DNA from: Paenibacillus donghaensis
Lineage (GTDB): Bacteria > Bacillota > Bacilli > Paenibacillales > Paenibacillaceae
DNA length: 64,000 bases
Assembly: GCF_002192415.1 (NCBI RefSeq)
Contig: NZ_CP021780.1
Coordinates: 3,348,001-3,412,000, forward strand
Direction of reading: 5' to 3'
Shown: positions 34,550-42,526 of the stretch, piece after piece
Numbering within the stretch: the stretch's first letter is position 1
Layout of the letters: every line of letters starts with the position of its first letter
Position numbers and translations under genes: made by a program
Notes under the pieces: generated by a model
What the model was told of the DNA's origin: nothing
Database searches by the model: none
Seen by the model: the letters and a program-made list of their open reading frames with translations, nothing else

Positions 34550-35209
34550 CTACTCCTTGGCTTTCTTGATATCGCTAACAATTTCAGAATATTTATGATC
34601 TTCAAGCAGCCCATGACCCATAAAGTCAGCAAAGTACTTGCTAATCTTATGTTGCAGCTTAGAGTCCTTAATATCGAATTCCCTAAAAAACATGACTAAA
34701 TTAAACTGCATTGACTCAAACATAAAAGAAATCAGGTCGTCGTCAATATCAGGTCGGAGATATCCATCAACCCTCATTCGGCGTAAAATGTCCTTGATCA
34801 AGGGGAATGACTCGCCCTTTAGCACATTCAGATATATTTTAAGCAAAATGTTCTCAGGAATGTATAAAAATGTTTCAGTGAGTTTGATTTCCAACTCATT
34901 CAGTGGCTCGGTCACAATGCCATTAACGTTACCAAATAAGCCAGTAAGGAAAAACCGGAAAAGGGAATCTTCATTACTGTTATTAAAATACGCAGCTCTT
35001 TTCTGGGTCACATTACGTATTAAGAGACAATAAAGGTCATCTTTGTCTTCAAAATACCGATAAAATGTTCCGGGGTGCATGGACAAACTATCCAAAACCA
35101 TCTTCATAGTTATATCCTCGTAAAGATTATCAACAAAAAGATGCATAGCGCTATTAGATATTTCCTCGCGCCTTGCTTCATCTAAACGAAAGAAAGTATT
35201 TTTTGGCAT
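34550..35209 (-). CDS. TetR/AcrR-family regulator
   Basis: 219 residues. An N-terminal helix-turn-helix of TetR type (ITMKMVLDSLSMHPGTFYRYFEDKDDLY in pieces) and a helical ligand domain. The ATG at 35209 has AAGGAGTAATCT upstream. A perfect inverted repeat between its -10 and its start (35231-35246) is the likely operator. It should repress itself and the esterase downstream. Confidence 0.9.
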   Translation of the reverse strand: MPKNTFFRLDEARREEISNSAMHLFVDNLYEDITMKMVLDSLSMHPGTFYRYFEDKDDLYCLLIRNVTQKRAAYFNNSNEDSLFRFFLTGLFGNVNGIVTEPLNELEIKLTETFLYIPENILLKIYLNVLKGESFPLIKDILRRMRVDGYLRPDIDDDLISFMFESMQFNLVMFFREFDIKDSKLQHKISKYFADFMGHGLLEDHKYSEIVSDIKKAKE

Positions 35210-35230
35210 AGATTACTCCTTAATGTGAAG

Positions 35231-35274
35231 TGTGAATTCATTCACAACATACCGATGATTTATTCACATGTCAA
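35231..35274 (-). promoter_or_regulatory. promoter and operator of the TetR gene
   Basis: TTGACA (35269-35274), 17 bases, TATGTT (35246-35251). TGTGAAT-TC-ATTCACA (35231-35246) is a perfect inverted repeat immediately after the -10, and a half site (TGTGAAT) overlaps the spacer. Confidence 0.75.
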
Positions 35275-35380
35275 GTAGTATTGAAATATTAATATCAATA
35301 TAAAAGATTAAAACCATTGCATAGAACATTATCCTTCCTAAGAGATAAGTTAATGGAGTTGTTTTGTTTTTTTATATAAT

Positions 35381-35575
35381 ATGTCCAGTAAATCTGCGGT
35401 ATCTGATGCGAATTTAGTTACTGCATCAGGAGTAGCTCCTCTGGAATTTGCGATGGAAGTACTGAAAAAAAATAGATGTATTTACACCAGATACATTACA
35501 TTCATGGTATAACCTAAATAAGACTCATAAACCTGAATACTTCTTCCAGTTAATGAATTCAATAAATAAAGTAAC
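35381..35575 (+). pseudogene. C-terminal remnant of a DJ-1/PfpI-family gene
   Basis: The plus strand reads NLVTASGVAPLEFAMEVLKK, then after one A too many (A8 at 35465-35472) the next frame gives VFTPDTLHSWYNL and KPEYFFQLM. Together this is the end of a class I glutamine-amidotransferase-like (YdeA/YoaZ type) protein. The N-terminal domain with the nucleophile cysteine is absent. Confidence 0.55.
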
Positions 35576-35578
35576 TGA

Positions 35579-35625
35579 AAAGCTCAATTTCTCTATTTTG
35601 ATTTGCAGAGAAGTTGGGCTTTTTA
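35579..35625 (+). terminator. terminator-like hairpin after the DJ-1 remnant
   Basis: AGCTCAATTTCTC with GAGAAGTTGGGCT is a mismatched stem, followed by TTTTT. Confidence 0.5.
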
Positions 35626-35722
35626 ATTTGGAATTTCCTTATCGTTGTAAATCCGCATTTTCCTGACGCTACCCCTAATAGAAAAAGTTAACGAACAAAA
35701 CCTGCCAGGCTTAGCCGGCGGG

Positions 35723-35944
35723 TTATTTTATGTACGCTCTAAACTCAAACCGTCCCCGAACAAAATGGGCACCGGCTATCTTGATTGACTCTGGAGTATA
35801 CCCTTCCACGATCCCTCCATAGTCCATCAGGTGCCCTACAGGGTCCGGTTCTTCACGATACCAGAGATACCATGGAATTGGGTTAGTGCCGCCGTCAGGA
35901 AGTCTGTATCGCTCTCCAGGACTTTGTATGTAGTGCTCAAGTAA
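35723..35944 (-). pseudogene. open frame without a start codon, after the membrane protein gene
   Basis: 73 codons continue in the frame of the upstream gene directly after its TGA, reading LEHYIQSPGERYRLPDGG and PWYLWYREEPDPVGHLMDYGG in pieces, and ending FEFRAYIK. No ATG, GTG or TTG opens it before Met-45 or so. The hairpin AACCCGCC..GGCAGGTT follows. The same last nine codons and hairpin occur at 9189-9247. It looks like a gene whose start was replaced. Confidence 0.5.
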
Positions 35945-36649
35945 TCACTCCTCTAAAGAAAGCAAGACATCTTCAAGAATATCAATTAAGTCCCTGCGAT
36001 GGTAATAGTTCTTAAATAAATCTTCTTTAATATTCCACATATGTTTTTTATAAGAATTCGCAATGGCAGTTATGGATATAGTAAAGAGAAATGCATAGAC
36101 GAAAATATCAACTGAATTCGCTTTATAGTTTTCCAACAAAAAAGACAACAACTGATTTATTATCGGTATCATCAAAGAGATAAAAACTGTCGGGGCAATT
36201 AGAGGCGGAACTATTAAAGACTCTTTATCCTTAGTTAAGGATGCAATTAATTTTTCTATTTTCCATTTTTTATCTAATTTATTTTCTATTATGTAATCAG
36301 ATATCATTTTCCTCTGGTGCTCATTAAAATCCTCAGTGCGCCAACGCCCCGTTTTTTGCTTCAAGGGAAGCTGTAAGTCAACCCTAATAACTGCTCTCGC
36401 TCTCCTCAAATACATATTAAGAGCAACTATTAGAGAAATTATTGAAATAACTATAATAAATAATGAAATAGCAAATGGTACTAACAGACCTAAACTATAA
36501 ATTGGATAAGTAATCAGCAGAGATGCTAAAGACAGGGCGAATAACCAAAAAGAGATGTTTAAAAAACGATACACCCTTTTAATGTGCGAATTGACCAACG
36601 CTTCAACGCTCACTTTTTCTTTATAATACTTCAGTAATTTATTCCTCAT
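35945..36649 (-). CDS. membrane protein with four helices
   Basis: 234 residues from the ATG at 36649 (GGGGTG upstream); an open frame extends to 36772 but overlaps the promoter repeats. Two transmembrane pairs (about 32-50 and 55-78; then about 150-172 and 184-205) are separated by a charged region with LQLPLKQKTGRWRTEDF. No family recognised. It is very AT-rich and follows the Septu-like pair on the same strand, 262 bases downstream, with its own promoters. Confidence 0.6.
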   Translation of the reverse strand: MRNKLLKYYKEKVSVEALVNSHIKRVYRFLNISFWLFALSLASLLITYPIYSLGLLVPFAISLFIIVISIISLIVALNMYLRRARAVIRVDLQLPLKQKTGRWRTEDFNEHQRKMISDYIIENKLDKKWKIEKLIASLTKDKESLIVPPLIAPTVFISLMIPIINQLLSFLLENYKANSVDIFVYAFLFTISITAIANSYKKHMWNIKEDLFKNYYHRRDLIDILEDVLLSLEE

Positions 36650-36696
36650 GTACACACCCCAATAAAATAACTCATAAATACTAAGTAAATAGTAAT

Positions 36697-36898
36697 TCAT
36701 TTGGAACATTATGTATATGTACTCTATATCACTGGTAAGGAAAATTTGCCTGACTGCAAAGAAATACCCCACCTATTCTGGGGGTACGGTACTTCCGTAT
36801 GATTTTAATATATAAACCATATTCCACATTATGTATGTGACGATAAGGAAAATTTTCCTGAGCGTGAAGAAATACCCCACCAGCAATGATGGGGTATT
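36697..36898 (-). promoter_or_regulatory. tandem duplicated promoter-hairpin cassette
   Basis: Two related blocks (about 36,697-36,785 and 36,822-36,898) each hold ACATAATGT within a promoter-like pair (TATACA-N17-TACTAT; CATACA-N17-TATATA), AAGGAAAATTT.CC, and AAATACCCCACC..GGGGTA as a hairpin. GGAAAATTTTCC in the second is a perfect palindrome. The first block is copied at 9735-9775. The hairpin at 36871-36898 can terminate the HNH gene. Confidence 0.55.
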
Positions 36899-36910
36899 AT
36901 TCGGAGCCTA

Positions 36911-37675
36911 TTAAACAGTTGATTTAAGATGTCCGTATTCTATAAGAGAATAATTCAAACAATTTGTCTCTAACCTACTAAGGTCTTCATCCCATATTTT
37001 AACTTGTTGCATAAAATTCTTAATCTCATAATAATTATCATCTTCGAATAGGGCATAAGAACAAATAGTGCTGTATTCAGCATTAGGTTGACATGATTTT
37101 AATAGATTATACATTTTGCTAATTAATTCGTTTTGATCTTCAACAGAATGATCAAATTTTATTTTATCAACCCATTTTCCAAGACTATCTAATATACTAG
37201 AAATTGCATCACCAATTTTTACGCGAGGCAAGAAAAGACGATCTGAATCATTTAAACATAAGACACTTATAGTTTTTTTCCCTAAATCATCTTTACTGAA
37301 AAAGCGGAATTTTTTTATTGTAAGATGCTTTCGAGGATCAATTAAAGTTGGATTAATGATAGGTTCTAACTTAGTATCATGGTCTCTTTTCAAGCCATTA
37401 CACCTTTTACAAATTGGAAGTAGATTTTCCCATTCTACGACCTCTTCGGGATATTTTGATTTCGGGTGAAAATGCTCAACTTCTATGTATTTACTTTCTT
37501 CTCCTAAACGACATTCACAAAATATGCACTTATTATTGCTCATATCTAATAAAGCTTTTTTGATGTAATCTTGATTCCAAACATTTTTTTCTGTTTTTTT
37601 GTATTCCTCAGTTAATTCCTTAACCTTTTCAGCTGTCAATTTGGCTGGAGCTTCTGATCTCTCTACTTTTATCAT
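36911..37675 (-). CDS. ptuB: HNH endonuclease of a Septu-like system (PtuB)
   Basis: 254 residues from the ATG at 37675 (GGGGTGATAAA upstream), five bases after the ATPase stop. Zinc pairs CIFC (50-53) and CKRC (89-92) frame the nuclease core: EVEHFHPKSKYPEE at about 65-78 supplies the catalytic His, then ENLLPICKRCNGLK. This is the TIGR02646-type HNH paired with AAA ATPases in Septu and retron Ec78. It should cut nucleic acid when released or activated by PtuA during phage infection. It is AT-rich against its surroundings. Confidence 0.85.
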   Translation of the reverse strand: MIKVERSEAPAKLTAEKVKELTEEYKKTEKNVWNQDYIKKALLDMSNNKCIFCECRLGEESKYIEVEHFHPKSKYPEEVVEWENLLPICKRCNGLKRDHDTKLEPIINPTLIDPRKHLTIKKFRFFSKDDLGKKTISVLCLNDSDRLFLPRVKIGDAISSILDSLGKWVDKIKFDHSVEDQNELISKMYNLLKSCQPNAEYSTICSYALFEDDNYYEIKNFMQQVKIWDEDLSRLETNCLNYSLIEYGHLKSTV

Positions 37676-37679
37676 TTTA

Positions 37680-38831
37680 TCACCCCAATGAACCCAATTG
37701 AAGTTCATATACTTTTCTCATTGGACTTCTTGGGTGCAACATTTTTTTTAAAATTTCATAACTCTTTTTTGCAGCATAAATGTCCACATTATCCAAAGCC
37801 TTTTCAAATTGATCTTTAATTATTAAATAGTCATTTGACTGGGTCTCTTTCAAACCCATTACATCCTCAAGTATCTCCTCAATAGTCCACCCTTTAAAGC
37901 CATACTCATTTTGAATAACATTCATTAAACACACTTCTCCATCAGAGCCTATACCTAGAGGTATTAATTCCTCCGAATTTGCTTCTTGAATCATATGTGG
38001 ACTATGAGTTGTTAGAATGATTTGTGCATTTTTGAAAACTTTTTTCAAAACAGTTATAAACACACCTTGCCAATAAGGGTGCAAATGCGCGTCGGCTTCA
38101 TCAATTAAAATGACACCTTCAAATTCGTCTACTTTAACATTCGGATTTTTAAAGTTAAACTCTATTTCTTTAATTATACCTAAGACTATATAAACACAAG
38201 ATTTAAATCCTGATGATAAATACTCAAGATATACTTCTCCTCTGGTTGTTTTAATAATAATATCAATGGTGTCATGAGCAATATGAGAATATTCCACATC
38301 AGAATCCAACAATGAAAAAAAACTCTTAGCAATTTCAAAGTTATGTACTTCCGCTTCTGTGAATCTTCCTTGACTAATGAATGCAGCACGGTTAATAAAC
38401 CATGTTTTAATAGTCTCTGATTGTACACCACCAACAATATAACTAGCATATGTGTTGTCATCTCTTACTTCATCAGGTACGATATTTGTTCGCCGATAAG
38501 GAATGCTCCTTTGTTCCTTTACATATACAATACTTTTACTTTTAATTGAAAGAGATGAGTGATTATAATCATCCTCAAAAGGTGAAAATTTCTGCAGAGA
38601 GTAGGTGGAGGTAGTACCATCTATTGATATTTGCCAACTTCCGCTTTCAGCTCTAGAGCTTCTCTTTAATGAACCCGAAAGATATGTCGAGAAGGTATTA
38701 ATTATGCATTCTAAAACTGTTGTTTTGCCTACCCCATTCATCCCACAAATTAAGTTCAGTCCTGAATTGAATTCCAGATTTAATTCTTTTATACCACCAA
38801 TATCTTTTATCAAAATATTTTGGATTTTCAT
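37680..38831 (-). CDS. ptuA: AAA/SMC-like ATPase of a Septu-like system (PtuA)
   Basis: 383 residues of the OLD/RecF-like ABC ATPase type. Walker A GMNGVGKTT (30-38), an ABC-like signature in LSSGFKS near 205, Walker B GVILIDEADAHLHP near 240, and the H-loop TTHSPHM near 275. It partners the HNH protein directly downstream. In Septu, PtuA oligomers hold PtuB inactive and sense infection, probably through ATP level. It has about 380 residues against 480-550 in some PtuA forms, so it belongs to the shorter type. Confidence 0.85.
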   Translation of the reverse strand: MKIQNILIKDIGGIKELNLEFNSGLNLICGMNGVGKTTVLECIINTFSTYLSGSLKRSSRAESGSWQISIDGTTSTYSLQKFSPFEDDYNHSSLSIKSKSIVYVKEQRSIPYRRTNIVPDEVRDDNTYASYIVGGVQSETIKTWFINRAAFISQGRFTEAEVHNFEIAKSFFSLLDSDVEYSHIAHDTIDIIIKTTRGEVYLEYLSSGFKSCVYIVLGIIKEIEFNFKNPNVKVDEFEGVILIDEADAHLHPYWQGVFITVLKKVFKNAQIILTTHSPHMIQEANSEELIPLGIGSDGEVCLMNVIQNEYGFKGWTIEEILEDVMGLKETQSNDYLIIKDQFEKALDNVDIYAAKKSYEILKKMLHPRSPMRKVYELQLGSLG

Positions 38832-38879
38832 TTCTGCAACTCCTTGAAATCATATTCAAAACGGCAGTTAAATATTTAC

Positions 38880-39104
38880 TTATTCAGTATACGGTAAATA
38901 ATATCTTTCTAAAAGGTCATTTTTACTAATAAGCCAACACGAATTAAACCAGTCTTTATTTTCTCTTCCCAAAAGAGGGCCCATCATTATAACTTCCCCT
39001 TGATGATGCACTGCGAAAATAACATATGGGATTCCGTCTTCCTTGTTTATGACAATCTTATTTGGAACTGATCCAGATATTAGCACTTCAGAAAGAATGC
39101 TCAT
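38880..39104 (-). CDS. 74-residue protein upstream of the Septu-like pair
   Basis: Start ATG at 39104 with GAGGTGATAATTCC. The sequence alternates beta-like runs (VIFAVHHQGEVIMMGPLL) and ends WLISKNDLLERYYLPYTE. No cysteine pair or helix-turn-helix is visible apart from a single Cys. It lies 48 bases before ptuA on the same strand and could be an extra component, a regulator, or an unrelated small prophage gene. Confidence 0.55.
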   Translation of the reverse strand: MSILSEVLISGSVPNKIVINKEDGIPYVIFAVHHQGEVIMMGPLLGRENKDWFNSCWLISKNDLLERYYLPYTE

Positions 39105-39140
39105 GGAATTATCACCTCAAAATAAATTTATTCAAACATA

Positions 39141-39173
39141 AAAAAACTAGACCCTTGCTAAAAGCAAAGGTCT
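39141..39173 (-). terminator. terminator of the prophage late operon
   Basis: GACC.TTGCT pairs with AGCAA.GGTC (nine pairs, one mismatch, loop of three), then TAGTTTTTTT on the minus strand. It lies 115 bases after the last lysis frame and before the Septu-like operon. Confidence 0.85.
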
Positions 39174-39288
39174 TAATTACATTCTAAATTTAATGAATCT
39201 ATGCAAAGACTACATTGTAGTGGTTTTAGGGATGTTTTATGGATGCCCCAGCCGAAGCCAGTGGGCATAATCCCAAGCGCTTGGGAAT

Positions 39289-39532
39289 TTACTCTTTAGT
39301 GCTGCCATCACGCCGACTAAACGCCAGCTCAAACAGCCCCGTTGCCGACAGCCCCGCTAGACCCCCGGCCCATAGCCGCAGCACCCACCAACAAGCCGAT
39401 TACCAGACCAATCAGCGGTAGCAGGTTACGGGGTACGTTGACTGAGTTTTTGACCATCTGCACCACGGCCAACACAAAAACGGCCAACACGGATGCGTAG
39501 GCCAAGACGTCTATTAAATTTTGGTTATCCAT
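39289..39532 (-). pseudogene. second holin-like gene, deleted and out of frame
   Basis: Start ATG at 39532 (GGGGGATAAGTAAC upstream). The first frame gives a transmembrane helix (VLAYASVLAVFVLAVVQM), NVPRNLLPLIGL, and LVGAAAM, then nonsense to a stop at 39329. The next frame gives LWAGGLAGLSATGLFELAF to a stop at 39289. In related phage proteins these two parts are joined by about ten residues, so a small deletion that is not a multiple of three has removed them and shifted the frame. Confidence 0.65.
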
Positions 39533-39646
39533 TGTTACTTATCCCCCTTTTTAAATAGGCCTGCTCTATCCAAGATCGTAATCATCCGATAAAAGTCATA
39601 ACTGCCGTTTGCCGTGGTATCCAAAAGCCCCGCAGCCTTGGCAGCC

Positions 39647-40330
39647 TCACAGGCCGGGCAGCGCCCACTTAGGGATTTCCGGCAGCTTGGCCGCTGTCTC
39701 CAGCTCCGTGATCCGGTTGGACAAAGCAAGTGTCACTTCTGCCTGTGCCTTAATGAGCATCTGCATTGCTTCAAAGTCTTTCTTCTCCTGTGCTGTCATT
39801 GCTTCATCAGCCTCCATGTACTTATCGATTTTAGCCTGCGCTTTAGCCATGGCCGTTTCAGTTGGCCGCTGGCCCGCTCGCAGCTGGGATATTTTAAGGC
39901 CAAACGGGATTTGAAAATGTGGCGCATCCTTGATGGATACAAAATCACCGCCCCACTCAAATCCGAGTGCCTTAGCTTCTTGGACAACTTCCGTCCAGTC
40001 TTTTACCCCATCTTTGTCTCCGTCCCGATTAATATCCCATGAGACTTGTTTCCCGTCTGGTAGCAGCAGCGCGAAATCAATCGCGAGGCCGTAGTTGTGG
40101 TAACTGGTGCCACCCTTTGCGTTGGTGACGACACTGCCTGGCTTGGTGCGTCCCTGCGCATACAAGGCGTCCTGCTCTGCAATGGTGCGCAGGCCTTGGG
40201 TAATGACGATAGGCACACCCCGGACATAACAGCGCTCAATCAGCGCAGTAGCAGCAGCCAGCACCACCGGATGCAGCCCAAGCATGCGCTTGGCTGATTT
40301 AGCTTTTACTTGCTCCAGTGTCAGTGCCAT
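39647..40330 (-). CDS. endolysin, peptidase M15 (L-Ala-D-Glu peptidase type), C-terminally frameshifted
   Basis: 227 residues. Residues 1-150 are a VanY/CwlK-like M15 domain: the zinc ligands lie in SYHNYGLAIDFAL and DAPHFQI, and GLRT is present. A helical linker follows. The frame ends after KWALPGL. The +1 frame continues ACEAAKAAGLLDTTANG and YDFYRMITILDRAGLF to a stop at 39535, which is the usual C-terminal module of Paenibacillus phage lysins. One C too many in TGCCCGGCC (about 39,655) explains the break. It cleaves peptide stems in peptidoglycan. Confidence 0.88.
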   Translation of the reverse strand: MALTLEQVKAKSAKRMLGLHPVVLAAATALIERCYVRGVPIVITQGLRTIAEQDALYAQGRTKPGSVVTNAKGGTSYHNYGLAIDFALLLPDGKQVSWDINRDGDKDGVKDWTEVVQEAKALGFEWGGDFVSIKDAPHFQIPFGLKISQLRAGQRPTETAMAKAQAKIDKYMEADEAMTAQEKKDFEAMQMLIKAQAEVTLALSNRITELETAAKLPEIPKWALPGL

Positions 40331-40596
40331 TACTCGCCGCCACCCTTCCGGGCCTGCTTGACCAACTGATTACCATACACGGCCACCGCGCCGCAAAGGA
40401 TACCCTGTAGGACGCTCTCTGCATTAAAGCCCAAGGTGAGCGACACTAGGACGACGGCTCCCAACGTCACAAGGTAAATAATCGTCCAGTCTGGCACCCG
40501 TGGTGTCTGCTTAAGGATGTAGCCGATCACCCAGCATACGGCCACCACAATCAATAATTCCGGTTCGATAAAATTCGCGATTGCATTCCATTCCAT
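40330..40596 (-). CDS. holin, Hol44/A118 type
   Basis: 88 residues with three hydrophobic segments (LLIVVAVCWVIGYIL, DWTIIYLVTLGAVVLVSL and ILCGAVAVYGNQLV) separated by KQTPRVPDW, the signature of A118-like holins. It opens the membrane for the endolysin encoded next; its TAA shares one base with the lysin ATG. AGGATGATTTGTT is upstream of the ATG at 40596. Confidence 0.85.
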   Translation of the reverse strand: MEWNAIANFIEPELLIVVAVCWVIGYILKQTPRVPDWTIIYLVTLGAVVLVSLTLGFNAESVLQGILCGAVAVYGNQLVKQARKGGGE

Positions 40597-40602
40597 AACA
40601 AA

Positions 40603-40848
40603 TCATCCTTTCGATTTTATTACCAAACTAATAATTGCCAAGAGTACAGCACCGATAATTGTCGTTCCCACCCAGTTCACCAGCTTATCCAGCCGGTCAA
40701 TTCTTAGGTGCGCTGACTTCGTGGAGTCTAACGCCTTGTTTGCTGTTTCCTTTGCATCAAGCATGGCATCCAGCTTATCCTCGATACTATCTATCTTTGT
40801 TTCTAGCCTCGTAAGCCTCTGCACTGTTTCTAGCTGCGGATCAGGCAT
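40603..40848 (-). CDS. xhlA: XhlA-like haemolysin/holin accessory protein
   Basis: 81 residues from the ATG at 40848 (GAGGGGGAAC upstream). A coiled coil (RLTRLETKIDSIEDKLDAML) is followed by one C-terminal transmembrane helix (IIGAVLLAIISLVI), as in XhlA of PBSX. XhlA acts with a holin in host lysis. It begins the lysis cassette xhlA-holin-lysin-holin. Confidence 0.88.
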   Translation of the reverse strand: MPDPQLETVQRLTRLETKIDSIEDKLDAMLDAKETANKALDSTKSAHLRIDRLDKLVNWVGTTIIGAVLLAIISLVIKSKG

Positions 40849-40893
40849 GTTGTTGTTCCCCCTCAACATAAATAGCCCCCGGGGATCCGAGGG

Positions 40894-40927
40894 CAAAATA
40901 AAGACACGCTTTATTGGAGCGTGTCTT
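40894..40927 (-). terminator. terminator of the GIY-YIG gene
   Basis: AAGACACGCT pairs perfectly with AGCGTGTCTT (ten pairs, loop of seven) and is followed by TATTTT on the minus strand. It would also stop late transcription before xhlA unless antiterminated. Confidence 0.85.
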
Positions 40928-40946
40928 TACGTTTCATTTTTTTTAT

Positions 40947-41351
40947 TTAACAACGCTTATTGAATTCCGGATTTCCTAATTTTTCTATGAGATAGTGCTC
41001 TAATGCAGAAATGAAGTACCAGTATTCTTTTTTGATAATTATCACACCAATTACCACGTTACTATCGTGAATAACGGCATCCCATTTTAAATCACCAAAT
41101 GCAGTTATTTGGTTTATTATTCTACTCCGTAAACCTACACTTGGAAGCGCACGACCCACATATTTCACTTTGTCATCTTGAAGGAAATAATAAATACCCG
41201 TCTCCGTTTTTAGTGAATTCAAAAAAACATTATCCATCCGGATGTTACCTAATGATTCTTTTCTATTGGATACCATGAAGCTTGTTTTAAATTCTGCTAG
41301 AAAATCATCTGTTAAATTTAACAGATCTGCTTCTGAATACTCAATCTTCAT
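40947..41351 (-). CDS. GIY-YIG-like nuclease
   Basis: 134 residues from the ATG at 41351 (GGGTGAT upstream; a TTG at 41363 is possible). After an N-terminal 50-residue extension, TGIYYFLQDDKVKYVGRA (51-68) matches GIY-N9-YVG, followed by LRSRI (R of the active site) and an acidic/Asn end ALEHYLIEKLGNPEFN. Such domains cut DNA; here it may be a homing-type, restriction or superinfection nuclease. A -10 TATAAT lies at 41369-41374. It is enclosed between two terminators, so it is a free-standing cargo gene. Confidence 0.7.
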   Translation of the reverse strand: MKIEYSEADLLNLTDDFLAEFKTSFMVSNRKESLGNIRMDNVFLNSLKTETGIYYFLQDDKVKYVGRALPSVGLRSRIINQITAFGDLKWDAVIHDSNVVIGVIIIKKEYWYFISALEHYLIEKLGNPEFNKRC

Positions 41352-41412
41352 AACATCACCCAAAACATATTATACGACATTCTGAAGTCATCATTCTACA
41401 AGTGAGCAAAAT

Positions 41413-41431
41413 AAAAACGCCTCTATGGGCG
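41413..41431 (-). terminator. terminator of the acyltransferase gene
   Basis: CGCC-CATAGA-GGCG then TTTTTATTTT on the minus strand. Confidence 0.65.
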
Positions 41432-41500
41432 CCATTTTATTATAAGCTATCTGCCTCTATTACTTATTGAAAAGCATCGATTGTATAGAAAAGAAAAAAG

Positions 41501-42526
41501 CTAAGAAATTAATCTTAACCTTATTCTATCATATATAACTTTTAATATTATTGGTAAACATAGCTCTGCTAATAATATTAATAATACAACCCTATGATTT
41601 TGGATAAACATTTTATTGAAAAAATCATTTATTATCCAATGATATAGAAAAATACTCATTGAATATTTTCCGAATAATTCTATAGGTTTGAAAATCATCA
41701 TAAATTTTTTCGAAACATAATTATTAAAATAATTATATAGTACAAATAAAAATAAAAAAAGAATTATAGCATAACTTATTCTTAAAATATCTTGTTCTGT
41801 GAAGAAAAGCTCACTTGAAACTTTATGAAATAACGGGTAATTCAGTATAAAGTATACATATCCTGTTGTGCACACAAACAATATCATTAATAGAATAAAA
41901 TTTTTCCCTTTACTTTTTATTTCTATTTTAAATGAAGAAAAAAGCATTCCAAGGCCAAATGTCAAAATATAAGAACCACCAAATAAAAACTTTTCTCCTC
42001 CACCAACTGTTTCGAACACAAATGTATAATGAGTTAATATTATGGCTATAATAAGTAGGATCACAATAAAAATAAGGCTTAGGATTACATTTCTACTTAC
42101 AAACTTTTTAATGGCTAAGTAAATAATTGGAGATAGAGCTATCAATTGACAATAGAAAACTAAAAAATATAACTGTGGACTAGCAGTAAAATAAATCAAA
42201 GTTTTGATAAAGCTTTTTATATCAATAAAATGTTTATAGTACATTATACACACAATACTAGCAATTAAATATTGTATTAATATTTTTTTTAAATTGCCTA
42301 ATACAAATTTATAATCAAATGAAGTTATATTTCTCCTTTCCATTGAATTATATAAATTTATCCCACCAATAAGCACAAATAAATGAACACAATAAAATGC
42401 AATTAATTTAGTGTTTTCTCCCAAATTTAATGCTTGCGTATGAAGTATTATTACTCCAATAATACTTATTCCTTTTATAAAATCAATCCAGCCTTTTCTT
42501 TGTACATGGTGCTTGGTATTTTCCAT
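41501..42526 (-). CDS. acyltransferase-3 family membrane protein
   Basis: 341 residues from the ATG at 42526 (GAGGAAC upstream). Ten or so transmembrane helices. The family opening is KGWIDFIKGISIIGVIILH (with the conserved His) and later FGKYSMSIFLYHW. The family O-acetylates or succinylates cell-surface sugars and glycolipids. The gene is strikingly AT-rich compared with the fibre genes beside it. As a cargo gene between fibres and lysis it probably changes the host surface, for example to block further phage adsorption. Confidence 0.85.
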   Translation of the reverse strand: MENTKHHVQRKGWIDFIKGISIIGVIILHTQALNLGENTKLIAFYCVHLFVLIGGINLYNSMERRNITSFDYKFVLGNLKKILIQYLIASIVCIMYYKHFIDIKSFIKTLIYFTASPQLYFLVFYCQLIALSPIIYLAIKKFVSRNVILSLIFIVILLIIAIILTHYTFVFETVGGGEKFLFGGSYILTFGLGMLFSSFKIEIKSKGKNFILLMILFVCTTGYVYFILNYPLFHKVSSELFFTEQDILRISYAIILFLFLFVLYNYFNNYVSKKFMMIFKPIELFGKYSMSIFLYHWIINDFFNKMFIQNHRVVLLILLAELCLPIILKVIYDRIRLRLIS

